DNA from: an uncultured Coriobacteriales bacterium
Lineage (GTDB): Bacteria > Actinomycetota > Coriobacteriia > Coriobacteriales > QAMH01
Direction of reading: 5' to 3'
Assembly (NCBI GenBank): GCA_934646835.1
Contig: CAKUES010000001.1
Location: forward strand, 124,001 to 188,000
Length of the DNA stretch: 64,000 bases
Shown here: piece by piece, positions 1 to 8,796 of the stretch
How positions within the stretch are numbered: the stretch's first letter is position 1
How the letters are laid out: every line of letters begins with the position of its first letter
Program-made: the position numbers and the translations under genes
Notes under the pieces: generated by a model
Database searches by the model: none
What the model saw: only the letters and a program-made list of their open reading frames with translations
Told to the model about the DNA's origin: nothing

Positions 1-888
1 CGCCGTCTCAACCGTCAGCTTGACCACATCGTCACCATCAACGTATTCACCGGTGCGCTTGGCATAAGCATCTGAATAACCGGCGTTCTTGAGCTTCGAT
101 GCCATCTCCTTGGCATCGGCCTCGGTAGCCCATGTGCCAGTGCAAACCACATACCATTGCTCCGGATTGAGTTTCTCCCACTCCGCAGTGTTTACAACAC
201 CTGAATCGTAGCCAGCATCCGTAAGATCGTCCGCCTTGTTCTCTGCTTCCGACCATGACTTCGAAGCATAGGTGAACACACCCCAGAAAGGATCAGTCAT
301 ATCCTCATCAAAGTGCGCGACAAGATTCGTATCGTCGTCGGTTGAGCCCTCATGCACATCAGGCCCGCCATCATCGTCTTTTACCTCGTTTTCCACCTCG
401 CCAGGAGCAGGATCCTGCGTTTGATCTTTGTTTTCAAAGGGATTCGCAAACGCAAAGACAAGGAACACGATAACGAGAACAATGCCGATTACGCCAGCGA
501 CGACCGCTACTGTCGTCACGCTAAAGCCAGTATTTTCTTGAGCTTTTAGCTTCTTCTCGAGCTTCTGAACATTCTGCTGAGGCGCTTGTGCGTTCTCGTC
601 CAGAAGCGCTCCGCACTCATCACAAAAGCACGCATCAACCGCAACATGCGCATTGCAATTGGGGCATGCCTTAAGCAGCAACTCCTTGTCAAGAAGAGCG
701 CCGCAGCTATCACAAAAGCGAGCGTCCTCCTCTATTGCCGCCTTGCAGTTGGGACACGCATGCAAAATATGAGCATCGGGAATTTGCGAGGTGGCGAAAG
801 AATCGGTTGCCATGTCGACCCTGGCGCCGCATCCAACGCAGAACTGCGCGCCAGCAGGGAGCTCTTCACCGCAGTTTTCACAGAACAT
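1..888 (-). CDS. Zinc-ribbon membrane protein with SPOR-like domain (3' end beyond window)
   Basis: An open frame runs from an ATG at 888 to the window edge (296 codons, no stop), so the C-terminus is missing. Three zinc-ribbon knuckle pairs are visible: C3/C6 with C17/C20, C45/C48 with C59/C62, and C75/C78 with C89/C92. A Lys/Glu-rich linker is followed by one membrane helix at about residues 120-145 and an acidic, low-complexity stretch. The last 80 residues (WSEAENKADDL, WYVVCTGTW, EMASKLKNAGY) resemble a SPOR domain, which in other proteins binds denuded septal peptidoglycan. The zinc ribbons would be cytoplasmic and the SPOR-like part outside. The next gene upstream is another zinc-ribbon membrane protein 10 bases away, so they are probably co-transcribed. 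The SPOR assignment is by eye. Confidence 0.8.
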   Translation of the reverse strand, partial: MFCENCGEELPAGAQFCVGCGARVDMATDSFATSQIPDAHILHACPNCKAAIEEDARFCDSCGALLDKELLLKACPNCNAHVAVDACFCDECGALLDENAQAPQQNVQKLEKKLKAQENTGFSVTTVAVVAGVIGIVLVIVFLVFAFANPFENKDQTQDPAPGEVENEVKDDDGGPDVHEGSTDDDTNLVAHFDEDMTDPFWGVFTYASKSWSEAENKADDLTDAGYDSGVVNTAEWEKLNPEQWYVVCTGTWATEADAKEMASKLKNAGYSDAYAKRTGEYVDGDDVVKLTVETA

Positions 889-898
889 AATGTCCTAC

Positions 899-1696
899 CT
901 ATCGTTTCTTGTTTAGCGGGTATATTGCAGCCGCTGCAATGGCAAACACTGATGAAGCTATCGGCATCCCGGTTACCGTAAAATACTCGGCCCCGTCGTT
1001 TGCGAGCGCAACAGCACCATACGTGAGCAAGGCTGCAGTAACCACAAGAAAGGCCACCAGCGACCAGTATGACTCGCCCGTCCCACCTCTAAAGCACGTA
1101 ACGACACCGCCAATCGATGCCACAACGATGCCGAGCCAGATAATCCCCACAACAATAGAGAGCGCGAAAATCACCTGCAAATCCGTATTGCTCGAGCCTT
1201 GTGAGGACTTAACCAAAGTAAGCCCAAGATTGAACAAGTCGAACAGGCTGTACTCACTTTTTATTGCGTTCGACGAGATATTACCCAAGAGCACAAGACC
1301 ATAGCTGACCCTAAGCCAGCTTGCGCTTGCCGCCAGGGCCGCTATAACTCCAGCGACAGCAGAGGCGACAGACGCCGGCTCGATACTTCTGCTTGCCTCT
1401 TTTCCAGCAGAAACGGAACTTCTCGTCGGTTGGGCAGCAACGCCATACTCGCGCGAAGGCGCGGGCTGCGATGCACCAGCCATACGAGAGGGCAATTGCT
1501 CACCACAGTGTTGGCAACAAGGACCAACTTCGCTCAGCTTGTGACCGCACGCTGCGCAGAAGTTCTTATCAGCCGGCGCAGACAATCCGCATCCCGGGCA
1601 ATAAGCCCCGCACATCGCCAAGTCCCCACCACACTTCGAGCAAAATCGCGGCTGATCGCCTTGAAAGTTCCTCTGCAACCGTTCTGATTCTGACAT
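899..1696 (-). CDS. Zinc-ribbon polytopic membrane protein
   Basis: About 265 aa. The ATG at 1696 (MSESERL) is chosen because GGGAG lies about 8 nt upstream; an in-frame start 9 codons earlier lacks a clear ribosome site. Residues 19-65 hold four CxxC-type pairs, giving two double zinc ribbons. A Ser/Pro/Ala-rich linker follows, then about four hydrophobic segments between residues 105 and 265 ending in a short basic tail. The topology suggests cytosolic zinc ribbons and a small membrane domain. It lies 10 bases upstream of the SPOR-like zinc-ribbon gene. Function unknown; such proteins are common in Coriobacteriia and Firmicutes and are often called zinc-ribbon domain-containing proteins. 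Confidence 0.75.
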   Translation of the reverse strand: MSESERLQRNFQGDQPRFCSKCGGDLAMCGAYCPGCGLSAPADKNFCAACGHKLSEVGPCCQHCGEQLPSRMAGASQPAPSREYGVAAQPTRSSVSAGKEASRSIEPASVASAVAGVIAALAASASWLRVSYGLVLLGNISSNAIKSEYSLFDLFNLGLTLVKSSQGSSNTDLQVIFALSIVVGIIWLGIVVASIGGVVTCFRGGTGESYWSLVAFLVVTAALLTYGAVALANDGAEYFTVTGMPIASSVFAIAAAAIYPLNKKR

Positions 1697-1838
1697 CCTC
1701 AACTCTCCCATCGATAACAACACATTCCGAGAGAAGAATAAATGTCAGATACAACGTCCAAGGCGTTCATGCGTATCAGGTCATTTTCCCTTCGCGACAG
1801 GTACCCGCGAGCGGCAGAACATTGAAATAGATACCTTG

Positions 1839-3529
1839 TCAGCTATCCATCAACCAGAAATCCTTGCAAACAGGATAGGGAAGCCTCGTTCCTGTCGTCG
1901 CCTGCGCGTATCCATAGATAAAACGCTCTGCAACTGGCAGATAAGCGCCAGATTCCATCTCGTACTTCTCATGGAAAAAGTCTGATAACTGCACTGTCGT
2001 TGTAGTTTTCTTCACACCATAGTGAGCTATGGCCGAGAATTTGTAAGAGGACTCGGAGTCTTCTTCATCGCCAATCGATTCGACAGCCTTGGTTAAAAGC
2101 CCCTCGCTTGTATAGATGTACTGTTTTTGGCTGCGGATGTCCCCGTAGTCGTCAATGCTCTTCTCCTCGACCAATCGATGCGCCTCATCGTATTTTCTCT
2201 CGATATAGCCAGACCCGTCTTCTGGATACTCTTTGCTAGATCTTCCGTCTTCTGAAACCACAGATTGGCTTGTCGAGTTATAGGTGCTGTCATCGAGATC
2301 CTCAAAAGAATAAGACGTGACGTTACCGAAGCTGTCATATTCGAACCTGTAAACTACGTTCTGCTTGTAAGAGCCCGTTGTCTTTTTCTTGGCTACCGAG
2401 ATGACATTGCCAGAGTCGTCATATTGAAGGAGAACACGCCTCCCGCTGTAGAAAGGGTCCTGTTTTTCTGCCATACCTTGACCGTTTCCAAAAGGCCCTT
2501 GTCGTTGTATTTGTAAGCGAACTCGTTGCTCGCGTTATCCCATATTTGCTTATACGAAGAGACGCGACCGTCCTCGTCATAGGAGAGCTCCCTTTTCTCC
2601 GAATATCCGTTACCGTCGTCACCTTGCTGGTCAGAGGAGACAAGGCGCCCTAGATCGTCATACTCATAGGTTGTCACGTCATGAGAATATTCCGATTTGT
2701 AATCACTTCGCACAAGATTCCCGAAATCATCATAGGTATAGGCGTATTTTGCATCCGACCAGCCCCCTTCCTCAGAATTGCTGAGAAGCCTGCCGTCAAG
2801 CGCGTATGTGTACTGTATCTCTCGCGTGTCGCTAGGCACCAACTTAGCTTCTCCGCCTGTTATCAAGTGAGAAAGGCTCATATCACCAGAAAGTCCTTTG
2901 ACCTCGACATTTACGTTAAGCCACAGGTCGTGTAATTGCTGGCATCCGGTAACATTGATATTCTCGAGAGTCCCGTCGTTCACACAGACATACTCGAGCT
3001 CTCTGTTCTTGCTTAGGTCGAGCTCCGTAAGCAGATTCCCATTGACAACGAGCCCCTTAAGGTTTTTGAAGCATGAAACACCTTCCAGGCTCGAGAGGCC
3101 CCTACCACTCAAAGGCTCGTCGTAACTTTCGGCCTCCCCATTCCATTTGCCTATATACTCAACAACGTCAGCTTCGTCTCGCGACAACTCTCCGTTTTGA
3201 TCAACATCAAAGTTCTCAGACACATATGAGCGAAACGTTTGATCGGGAAACGTCTTCTCATCGATGGGATATGGCGCGAAGAACACTTTGTAAACCCCGA
3301 ATACGGCAAGAGCAACCGCCACGACACCAGCAGTGCAGCCACCTGGGATTAACAGTTTTTTGAGATTTCGTGACTGAGGCACTTGCGCATCAGAAAGCTC
3401 GCATAGATCAGCAGTTTTTTGCAAATCAGTCGCACAGGTACTCGATGTCTTCTCAATCTTTGCCCCACAATCACGGCAAAACGTCGCTGTTTCTTTGTTC
3501 TCTGACCCGCATCTAGGACAAAACATCAT
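1839..3529 (-). pseudogene. Zinc ribbon / EF-hand / YD-repeat (RHS-like) protein, interrupted by one frameshift
   Basis: Two abutting frames make one protein of about 563 aa if a single base is added in the A5 run (CAGAAAAACAGG, minus strand) near 2465-2470. The N-terminal part (from ATG 3529 or 3526) has a zinc ribbon at residues 4-21, a membrane helix at about 57-85, an EF-hand loop (DVDQNGELSRDE) near residue 110 and a leucine-rich segment. YD-type repeats of RHS proteins follow (YDDFGNLVRSD, YDDLGRLVSSD, YNDKGLLETV). The second frame continues the same repeats without a gap (YDDSGNVISV, YDSFGNVTSY, YDEAHRLVEE). Because repeats match on both sides, this is one gene with a homopolymer frameshift, either real or a sequencing error. 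Probably a surface-exposed, calcium-binding protein of unknown role. Confidence 0.8.
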
Positions 3530-3670
3530 TTCACTCCGTCTTCAACCACATGCATTAACTTCTCTGGCCTCATCTTCTGCAGCGCAAAATCGGGAATACA
3601 CTTGACATAAAGCAGGGGACAGATAGGGGACAAATCGGATTTTCCCTGTGACGATAAGAGCATGCCCCTT

Positions 3671-4348
3671 CTAGAAGCACTTGATCTCCGATATGCAGCA
3701 GTCATCGTACTTTGAGCCGTTGTAGACCTCTTTGATCTCGATTGTCAGCCTCTTTGCCTCGATGACGTTGTCGAATACAATCCGCTGAGAGCCAAGGCCC
3801 GAGTCTTCGAGCTCCCAATCGCCAGCCCACTCGCCGTCACCATACACAGCAACCGATTTGGGCTTGGCATTGATGTCATAGAGGTGGCTAGATTCTTGAT
3901 AGCCGTTCCAGATATCGAATCCCTTGAAGCCCTGTTTCTTGCTTCCCGACAAAGTCACTGATTCGCTAACGCCATTGCCCGAAGCGCCTTCGCACCAAGT
4001 GGTTGCCGTCTTCCCGTCGATAAGGTTGCTTGCAGCGTAAGACTTGGTGTTTATGGTGCTATCAGTCGGCAGCGTTGAAGAAGCAGTAGCTGTTGTGACG
4101 CCTGAGAACGAGAGAGGCTTCTCGCTGTCTGTCTTCGTGTTCGAGTCGAGAGAGCCAGAGTCGGCATTCTCATCGAGCGCTTCACACAGATTACGCCCGT
4201 CCTCGCTTGAACTCGCGCTGCTATGAGATGTATCGGGATTCGATTCGTTTGAAACATCAGAGCCTGCATCAACAGAACAACCAATCAGTAGACACGACAC
4301 AACAACCGCTACGGCAACAGCAGAGAGCGCTCTCAGTTTTGCTTTCAT
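3671..4348 (-). CDS. Lipoprotein with discoidin-like (F5/8 / NADase-type glycan-binding) domain
   Basis: 225 aa starting at ATG 4348 with AGGGA upstream. A lipoprotein signal (hydrophobic stretch ending LLIGC, lipid-modified Cys at about residue 24) is followed by a Ser/Asp/Asn-rich linker to about residue 75. The C-terminal 140 residues carry features of the discoidin-like module found in translocated NADases and surface proteins: ASNLIDGKTATTWCEG, GFKGFDIWNGYQ, RIVFDNVIEAKRLTIEI. These modules usually bind glycans. The protein should be anchored to the outer face of the membrane. It stands alone between the RHS-like gene and the secreted-protein cluster. Target unknown. Confidence 0.75.
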   Translation of the reverse strand: MKAKLRALSAVAVAVVVSCLLIGCSVDAGSDVSNESNPDTSHSSASSSEDGRNLCEALDENADSGSLDSNTKTDSEKPLSFSGVTTATASSTLPTDSTINTKSYAASNLIDGKTATTWCEGASGNGVSESVTLSGSKKQGFKGFDIWNGYQESSHLYDINAKPKSVAVYGDGEWAGDWELEDSGLGSQRIVFDNVIEAKRLTIEIKEVYNGSKYDDCCISEIKCF

Positions 4349-4414
4349 GATTCCCTACCCATTTAGCTCAATGCTCCAAGAAAAACTTGGCGCTGCAACG
4401 AGTATTCACTTGCC

Positions 4415-4825
4415 TTATTTGCGCCAAAGGCTACTACTGCCGGAATAACCATCCTTGCCCCACTTGCAATGCAAAGTCTTTCTGTCCCCAGCCTCGTACC
4501 TTGTGCCGTCCTTTAGATAAACCGTATATCCATTCTTCGTTTTCTTAGATTTGATAATCTTTGCCTTTTGGTAGAGCTCCCAGCTCCCAGTTGAATACCC
4601 ATAGTATTTGACATATGCCTGAGTGAACCTAACCATCGCCCTAGGCTTACCCGGAGCAGAAGCGGAGCCGCCCGCTGTGTACCAACTCCCCTTAAGCCAC
4701 TTGACAGCCGAAACAGACGCTTTTGCTTCGGCTTGCTGCATTAACACACTTGGTGCAAAGCAGACTCCGATAGACGCGCAAGCCGCAATGGCAAGGCATG
4801 TAGCAGCTTTTGCAGCACGTATCAT
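4415..4825 (-). CDS. Small secreted protein of unknown function
   Basis: 136 aa, starting at ATG 4825 with TAAGGAG 6 nt upstream. A signal peptide is clear: a basic start (MIRAAKAA), a hydrophobic core and a probable cleavage after an Ala-rich AEAKA near residue 36. The mature part of about 100 residues is basic and aromatic (WLKGSWYTAGG, RFTQAYVKYYGYSTGSW, YTVYLKDGTRYEAGD), probably a small beta barrel. One Cys lies near the C-terminus. I recognise no family. It follows the peptidase-like gene and is separated from it by a strong hairpin (4843-4882). Confidence 0.65.
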   Translation of the reverse strand: MIRAAKAATCLAIAACASIGVCFAPSVLMQQAEAKASVSAVKWLKGSWYTAGGSASAPGKPRAMVRFTQAYVKYYGYSTGSWELYQKAKIIKSKKTKNGYTVYLKDGTRYEAGDRKTLHCKWGKDGYSGSSSLWRK

Positions 4826-4842
4826 ACGAACTCCTTAACCCA

Positions 4843-4882
4843 CGAGAATCCCAAACGCCCAAATTAGCGTTTGGGATTCTCG
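4843..4882 (-). terminator. Perfect 16-bp-stem hairpin between secreted-protein genes
   Basis: A perfect inverted repeat: arms 4843-4858 and 4867-4882 (CGAGAATCCCAAACGC and its complement) with an 8-nt loop. It lies just after the stop of the gene ending at 4892 and just before the ribosome site of the gene starting at 4825. There is no long T run, so it may act as a partial terminator or an mRNA-stabilising hairpin. Confidence 0.55.
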
Positions 4883-4891
4883 TTGCACTTA

Positions 4892-6082
4892 CTAATAGAC
4901 CTTGAATTGCTTGTTGACCAGCGTGTAGGTACCCGCGGAGTTCTTGGCGATCACCTTGTAGTAATAGGTGCCTCGCGGCAGATGGTTGAAAACGACATAT
5001 GGATCGAGACTCTTGGCGATGTTGACGCTGCCGCAGTTGACGTTGATCGTCTTGCCCGTCTTCCATGCACCGCCGGTTGTGTAGACAGCTGCCGTCACTT
5101 GACGCAGGTTGCTGCCGTTTCCATACACCATGCCCTTGAGGCCAAAGAACTTTCCGCATTTGATGCTCGTGGGCCAGTTTGCGCCGGAAACATACGGGGC
5201 CTTGTAGCCCGAGCTCACCGTAAACTGCTTGGACAGCAAGCAAACCTGACCGCTGGAGTTCTTGGCATAGACGGCATAGGTATAAGTGCCGGGAGAGAGG
5301 ATGTTATAGATTACCTTGTTGTCGAGGCCGGCAAGGTTGTAGGTCGTGCTATTGGGGTTGCACGAGCCACCCGTCATCCACTTGCCCGCAGAGTTATAGA
5401 CCGCCGCCGAGACATAGGTCATCTTGCTGGGGCTGGTGATTGTGCCCTTGACCGGATACGCCTTGCCCTTCTGCAGCGTCGTAGGATAGGTTGCGCCGGT
5501 GAGAGTCATTTTAGAGACAGGAGTGGGGTTGGAACCTGGAGCAACATAAACACAACTCAAGGTGCTTGCAAGGGAAGATTTGGCAATCTTGCTATTCCAT
5601 TTTATCCTGCAACCACTATCACCCCAACATTCACCAAATGTCACGGTATTCCCCAACACACCCGTAACAAAAATGGTATGCCCACCATTCTTATAAACGA
5701 CAACGTCGCCTTGCTTTAGAGAATTAAGATTATGAGTTGTCGACCATTTTCGGGGACTTGATCCGAACATATCAAATCCGAGCTTAAAAGCGAATCCCTT
5801 GCATTGGATAGCGCCGCTGAAACTATTGCAACTGCAGACTCCGCTGCCCGAATAATTATGACTTTTACACTTGCAGGGTGTCCAAGTATATTTATCAGGA
5901 TTATTGCTTCCGCCAACGTGATTCCAATAGGCGTTGTTGGGATACTTAGATTGAAGCTGAGCAACTGTCAGCCCAGCTGCCTCCGCTTGCTGCGGCTGTG
6001 ATATCACCATGCCGCCAATAAACAATGCCGTACATGTCAGTACTCCGAGCATTCCTTTAAGAATGTTTGCCAATTTCTTCAT
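4892..6082 (-). CDS. Secreted cysteine-peptidase-like protein with two Ig-like repeats
   Basis: About 396 aa. ATG 6082 (MKKLANILKGM) is preferred, with GGGAG upstream; a TTG five codons earlier is possible. A signal peptide ends near QPQQAEAA. Residues 35-190 look like a papain-fold NlpC/P60- or CHAP-type domain: a candidate nucleophile in NSFSGAIQCKGFAFKLGF, a candidate His in NGGHTIFVTGV, then FGECWGDSGC. Further Cys pairs in the N-terminal part could bind metal or form disulfides. Two repeats of about 95 residues follow (one begins TLTGATYPTTLQKGKAYPVKG, the other ends near the C-terminus), each with a beta-sandwich look and the pattern VYNSAGKWMTG / VYTTGGAWKTG. Likely a secreted cell-wall amidase or peptidase; the catalytic assignment is by eye. 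Confidence 0.65.
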   Translation of the reverse strand: MKKLANILKGMLGVLTCTALFIGGMVISQPQQAEAAGLTVAQLQSKYPNNAYWNHVGGSNNPDKYTWTPCKCKSHNYSGSGVCSCNSFSGAIQCKGFAFKLGFDMFGSSPRKWSTTHNLNSLKQGDVVVYKNGGHTIFVTGVLGNTVTFGECWGDSGCRIKWNSKIAKSSLASTLSCVYVAPGSNPTPVSKMTLTGATYPTTLQKGKAYPVKGTITSPSKMTYVSAAVYNSAGKWMTGGSCNPNSTTYNLAGLDNKVIYNILSPGTYTYAVYAKNSSGQVCLLSKQFTVSSGYKAPYVSGANWPTSIKCGKFFGLKGMVYGNGSNLRQVTAAVYTTGGAWKTGKTINVNCGSVNIAKSLDPYVVFNHLPRGTYYYKVIAKNSAGTYTLVNKQFKVY

Positions 6083-6107
6083 TTCGCCGACTCCCAATAC
6101 GAATTGC

Positions 6108-6659
6108 TTACTTGACCTTGATTTTTATTGTGCGAACACCAGTAGAGCCGTTCTTGTGATAGGCCTTCACTTTCAAGGAATAAGTGCCTTTCTTGGTGCC
6201 TTTCTTGACAATGAGGCGAGCATGTTGCCGATAAACATTCTTGGAATGGTCCTTCTTCCCGAGCTTAAGCAGAACCTTCCCCTTCGAATCTTTCTTAACC
6301 ATTTTGATACTCACGGGACAATAATTGCCCACAGCTCGCACATCAAATGACTGGCTCTTTTTCTTCAGCGCGGAAGCCTTGAGGATAAGGGCGCCCTTGC
6401 CGGCTTCATAAACACGATCATCGCCACCATCAATAACGAGAGACACAGTCGTTTTAAGAATTTCATCCAAATCATCGAGGTCGCTTGTATCTTCTTCTCC
6501 GTTATCGTTCTCGTCTAGTGCCGCAATGTTCAATTCTTCACCGGCGTCAGCATTGCTCTCTGAAGCCAAAGCTAAAGACGAGAAGCATGGTGTCATCGCA
6601 ACCGCCAGAACAGCGGCAGCCGAAGCAGCCACGAAATTATTGAGATGTTTTTTCATCAT
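6108..6659 (-). CDS. Secreted protein of unknown function
   Basis: 183 aa. Two adjacent ATGs (6659 and 6656) follow GGAG; the second has the better spacing. It has a signal peptide (MKKHLNNF, hydrophobic core, cleavage near ALASES), then an acidic stretch (residues 35-70, rich in Asp and Glu) and a basic C-terminal domain of about 110 residues dense in Lys, ending in alternating beta-type residues (RTIKIKVK). The acidic-then-basic layout may mean a surface-binding module. It sits between two other secreted-protein genes with gaps of only 12 and 25 bases, so the three are probably one operon. No family recognised. Confidence 0.65.
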   Translation of the reverse strand: MMKKHLNNFVAASAAAVLAVAMTPCFSSLALASESNADAGEELNIAALDENDNGEEDTSDLDDLDEILKTTVSLVIDGGDDRVYEAGKGALILKASALKKKSQSFDVRAVGNYCPVSIKMVKKDSKGKVLLKLGKKDHSKNVYRQHARLIVKKGTKKGTYSLKVKAYHKNGSTGVRTIKIKVK

Positions 6660-6671
6660 CTCTCCACCCTC

Positions 6672-7454
6672 CTACTTAGTGGTTACGGTTTTCTTGGGGG
6701 TCCAGCTGGAATAGTAGGTTTCGCCGTCGATGGTCTTGGCGACGCGGACCTGGACGTAGTAGGAGGTCTTGGATTTCAGGCCTCTGATCTTGGCGGAACC
6801 GCTCTTGCTGGAGATAGTCGTCTTCACAGCCTGGTCCCAGTCATAGAGCTTGTAGGTGCTCTTGGGGGTATAGCGGACCTGATAGGAGGCCGCGCCGCTC
6901 TTCTTCACCCACGAGGTGCTGAAAGCCTTCTTAGACGGGGTGAGCTTGGTGACATTGGTACCACCGACGACGTAGGTGAGTTTGAAATGATAGGGAGCGT
7001 TGTAATACCCCCACCATCCGTTGATTGAAATATAGTTGATACCGCGTTTTAGCCCGATATATTCAGTTGAAGAACCAAGCAGATTGGTTTTGGTGTCCCA
7101 GCTATTAAGCTCGTTACAGGTTCCATCATAAACAGTCGCACACAAACGATCGCCACTTTCAGTTCGTGCATCGTTTTCCCACGTGATTTTCACTGTTCCA
7201 TTTACGGGCAGAACGACTTTGTAATAGTCATATTGATAGCCATCTTCATCCGTCTGCCCATACACCGTCTGGTTCATCTTGATGACATTGGCGGTCTCAA
7301 AGGAGTCGTTGGGCTCTTGCTCGTCAACCGCAGACGCACCGTAGGCGACAGCACCCTGCCCGGCGCACATAGTCAGCGCGAAAGTCGCAGCCATGCCCGC
7401 AACCACGAGACCCTTCTTCCGCAACACGACACCGTTAATCGCAGTATTTGTCAT
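6672..7454 (-). CDS. Secreted PPC-like plus fibronectin type III protein
   Basis: About 260 aa. ATG 7454 (MTNTAINGV) is chosen: it follows GGGAAGGGAT and opens a normal signal peptide, while an upstream extension of 72 codons looks non-coding. After the signal (cleavage near AYGASA), residues 38-155 resemble a bacterial pre-peptidase C-terminal (PPC) domain: EQEPNDSFETANVI at its start, YDYYKVVLPVNGTVKITW in the middle. Residues 165-260 are a fibronectin type III domain (WVKKSGAASYQVRYTPKST, GLKSKTSYYVQVRVAKTIDG). No catalytic domain is present, so this is likely an adhesive or binding surface protein. First gene of the three-gene secreted cluster. Confidence 0.7.
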   Translation of the reverse strand: MTNTAINGVVLRKKGLVVAGMAATFALTMCAGQGAVAYGASAVDEQEPNDSFETANVIKMNQTVYGQTDEDGYQYDYYKVVLPVNGTVKITWENDARTESGDRLCATVYDGTCNELNSWDTKTNLLGSSTEYIGLKRGINYISINGWWGYYNAPYHFKLTYVVGGTNVTKLTPSKKAFSTSWVKKSGAASYQVRYTPKSTYKLYDWDQAVKTTISSKSGSAKIRGLKSKTSYYVQVRVAKTIDGETYYSSWTPKKTVTTK

Positions 7455-7650
7455 ATCCCTTCCCATCCTTTCCCTAGAAAACAGAAAGCTTGAGAAGAAA
7501 TATAAGAGTCGGAACAAACCCAAATGGGCTGCGTGCATATCAGGTCGATTTGATGACGCAACGCGCATGGACGGAAGGCTGACGGCTCGCGCGCATATCG
7601 AGCTTCGGACCCTTAGCTTGAAGGACCAAGCCCTTAGCAGACACTGCTCA

Positions 7651-8796
7651 TTAGCGCTCGTATATGCCAAGGCCGGCTAGCTCGTCCCTTGTCTGCTCGA
7701 TTGCCTCTACGGCTTTGTTCGTCGAGATTCCCGCTTCTTTGGCTACTGTAAGCATGTCGTCGTCCGTGATGCCCTTGCCTCTGCCATTCACCGTCATCGC
7801 ATGCTCACCATTCATACCGCTGCACGTTGTGATGTCATATGCGGGCGAAAGTCTCCAACGCCCTCGCTCGTCGCAAAGAAACGAGAAGTTCTTAGAATGA
7901 TCATCCCTGTTTCCGCACAGGACATTGAAGACCATGAGCCTATACATTCGCTCAACTTCACAAGCGTTGCCTGTCAACCTCAACGTAAGACGGAGAAGCG
8001 TCTCGTAGTCTAGATTGGGGATACGATGCGATGTCTCGAGGAGCGCAGCTACGGAAGCCATATGAATCTTCCTCACAGGTTCGCTGCCAACTCGCTCTCT
8101 GTCAAAGCGCTTTGTCGCAAAATACCCTCCGCGCCTCGACGAGGGCAAAAGCCTTGCCTCCGCCATGCAAACGCCGCATTTACTTGCGGCAAGCGCCAGA
8201 TTATATTCCTTCTCCCCGATATTGGATGGGTCTATCGAGGAAGGAAACTTAACGATCCACTCTTCCCCGTCGATCTCATAGAAGACCTTTGGACGCGCGC
8301 CACCAGATGAACCGCCCATGGAAAACAAGGCATCCAAATCACACACATCCTGCGATGCGAGCACCGCAGCACATTCGTCTGCTATAGCGTCTAGATCGCT
8401 CAGAGCAGAGTCGGTCAACGAGCGTACAGCAGGTCGATACTCGAGGGCACCCGAGCCACTATCCCCGACTATCGAGAGGCGCGCCAAAAAACCGATATCG
8501 TTAGGGTTGATACCGTGCTCCCCAAGCATTCTATCGACCAAAAGCCTTCCCCATCCATCAGGAAGACTGTCGTCAAAAACTCCGAACAGACCATCGAGAG
8601 GATATGGGTCTGCGATGAATACTCTCTTTTCCAAAGGAAGGCTGAAAGGACTGATTGCATAACCTTCTTCAATCCATTGCGACGAATACTGGAATGCGGC
8701 CAAGCCGTCTTGGGTCGCCGCGAGAGTTCCGACCTCTTTGTCGCCCATAAAAACTTGGAGCGTATCTATTGCAGACAGGGAATCGGAGAGGCTCAT
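7651..8796 (-). CDS. hipA: HipA-family serine/threonine kinase toxin
   Basis: 381 aa. HipA kinases of hipBA systems phosphorylate glutamyl-tRNA synthetase or related targets and cause growth arrest. Visible family features: the N-terminal HipA domain (LFGVFDDSLPDGWGRLL near residue 75), the Gly-rich/Lys region SSGGARPKVFY with IVKFPSSID, the catalytic loop CGNRDDHSKNFSFL, and the metal-binding AYDITTCSG. Length is close to the usual 400-440, with a complete kinase core. Its ATG overlaps the stop of the upstream HTH gene by 4 nt (ATGA), so the two are translationally coupled. Confidence 0.92.
   Translation of the reverse strand: MSLSDSLSAIDTLQVFMGDKEVGTLAATQDGLAAFQYSSQWIEEGYAISPFSLPLEKRVFIADPYPLDGLFGVFDDSLPDGWGRLLVDRMLGEHGINPNDIGFLARLSIVGDSGSGALEYRPAVRSLTDSALSDLDAIADECAAVLASQDVCDLDALFSMGGSSGGARPKVFYEIDGEEWIVKFPSSIDPSNIGEKEYNLALAASKCGVCMAEARLLPSSRRGGYFATKRFDRERVGSEPVRKIHMASVAALLETSHRIPNLDYETLLRLTLRLTGNACEVERMYRLMVFNVLCGNRDDHSKNFSFLCDERGRWRLSPAYDITTCSGMNGEHAMTVNGRGKGITDDDMLTVAKEAGISTNKAVEAIEQTRDELAGLGIYER

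Noticed and set aside
2460..2475. Programmed -1 frameshift as the sole explanation
   Set aside because: The heptamer is G-AAA-AAC, not the canonical A-AAA-AAC, and no stimulating stem is obvious. Kept only as one option.
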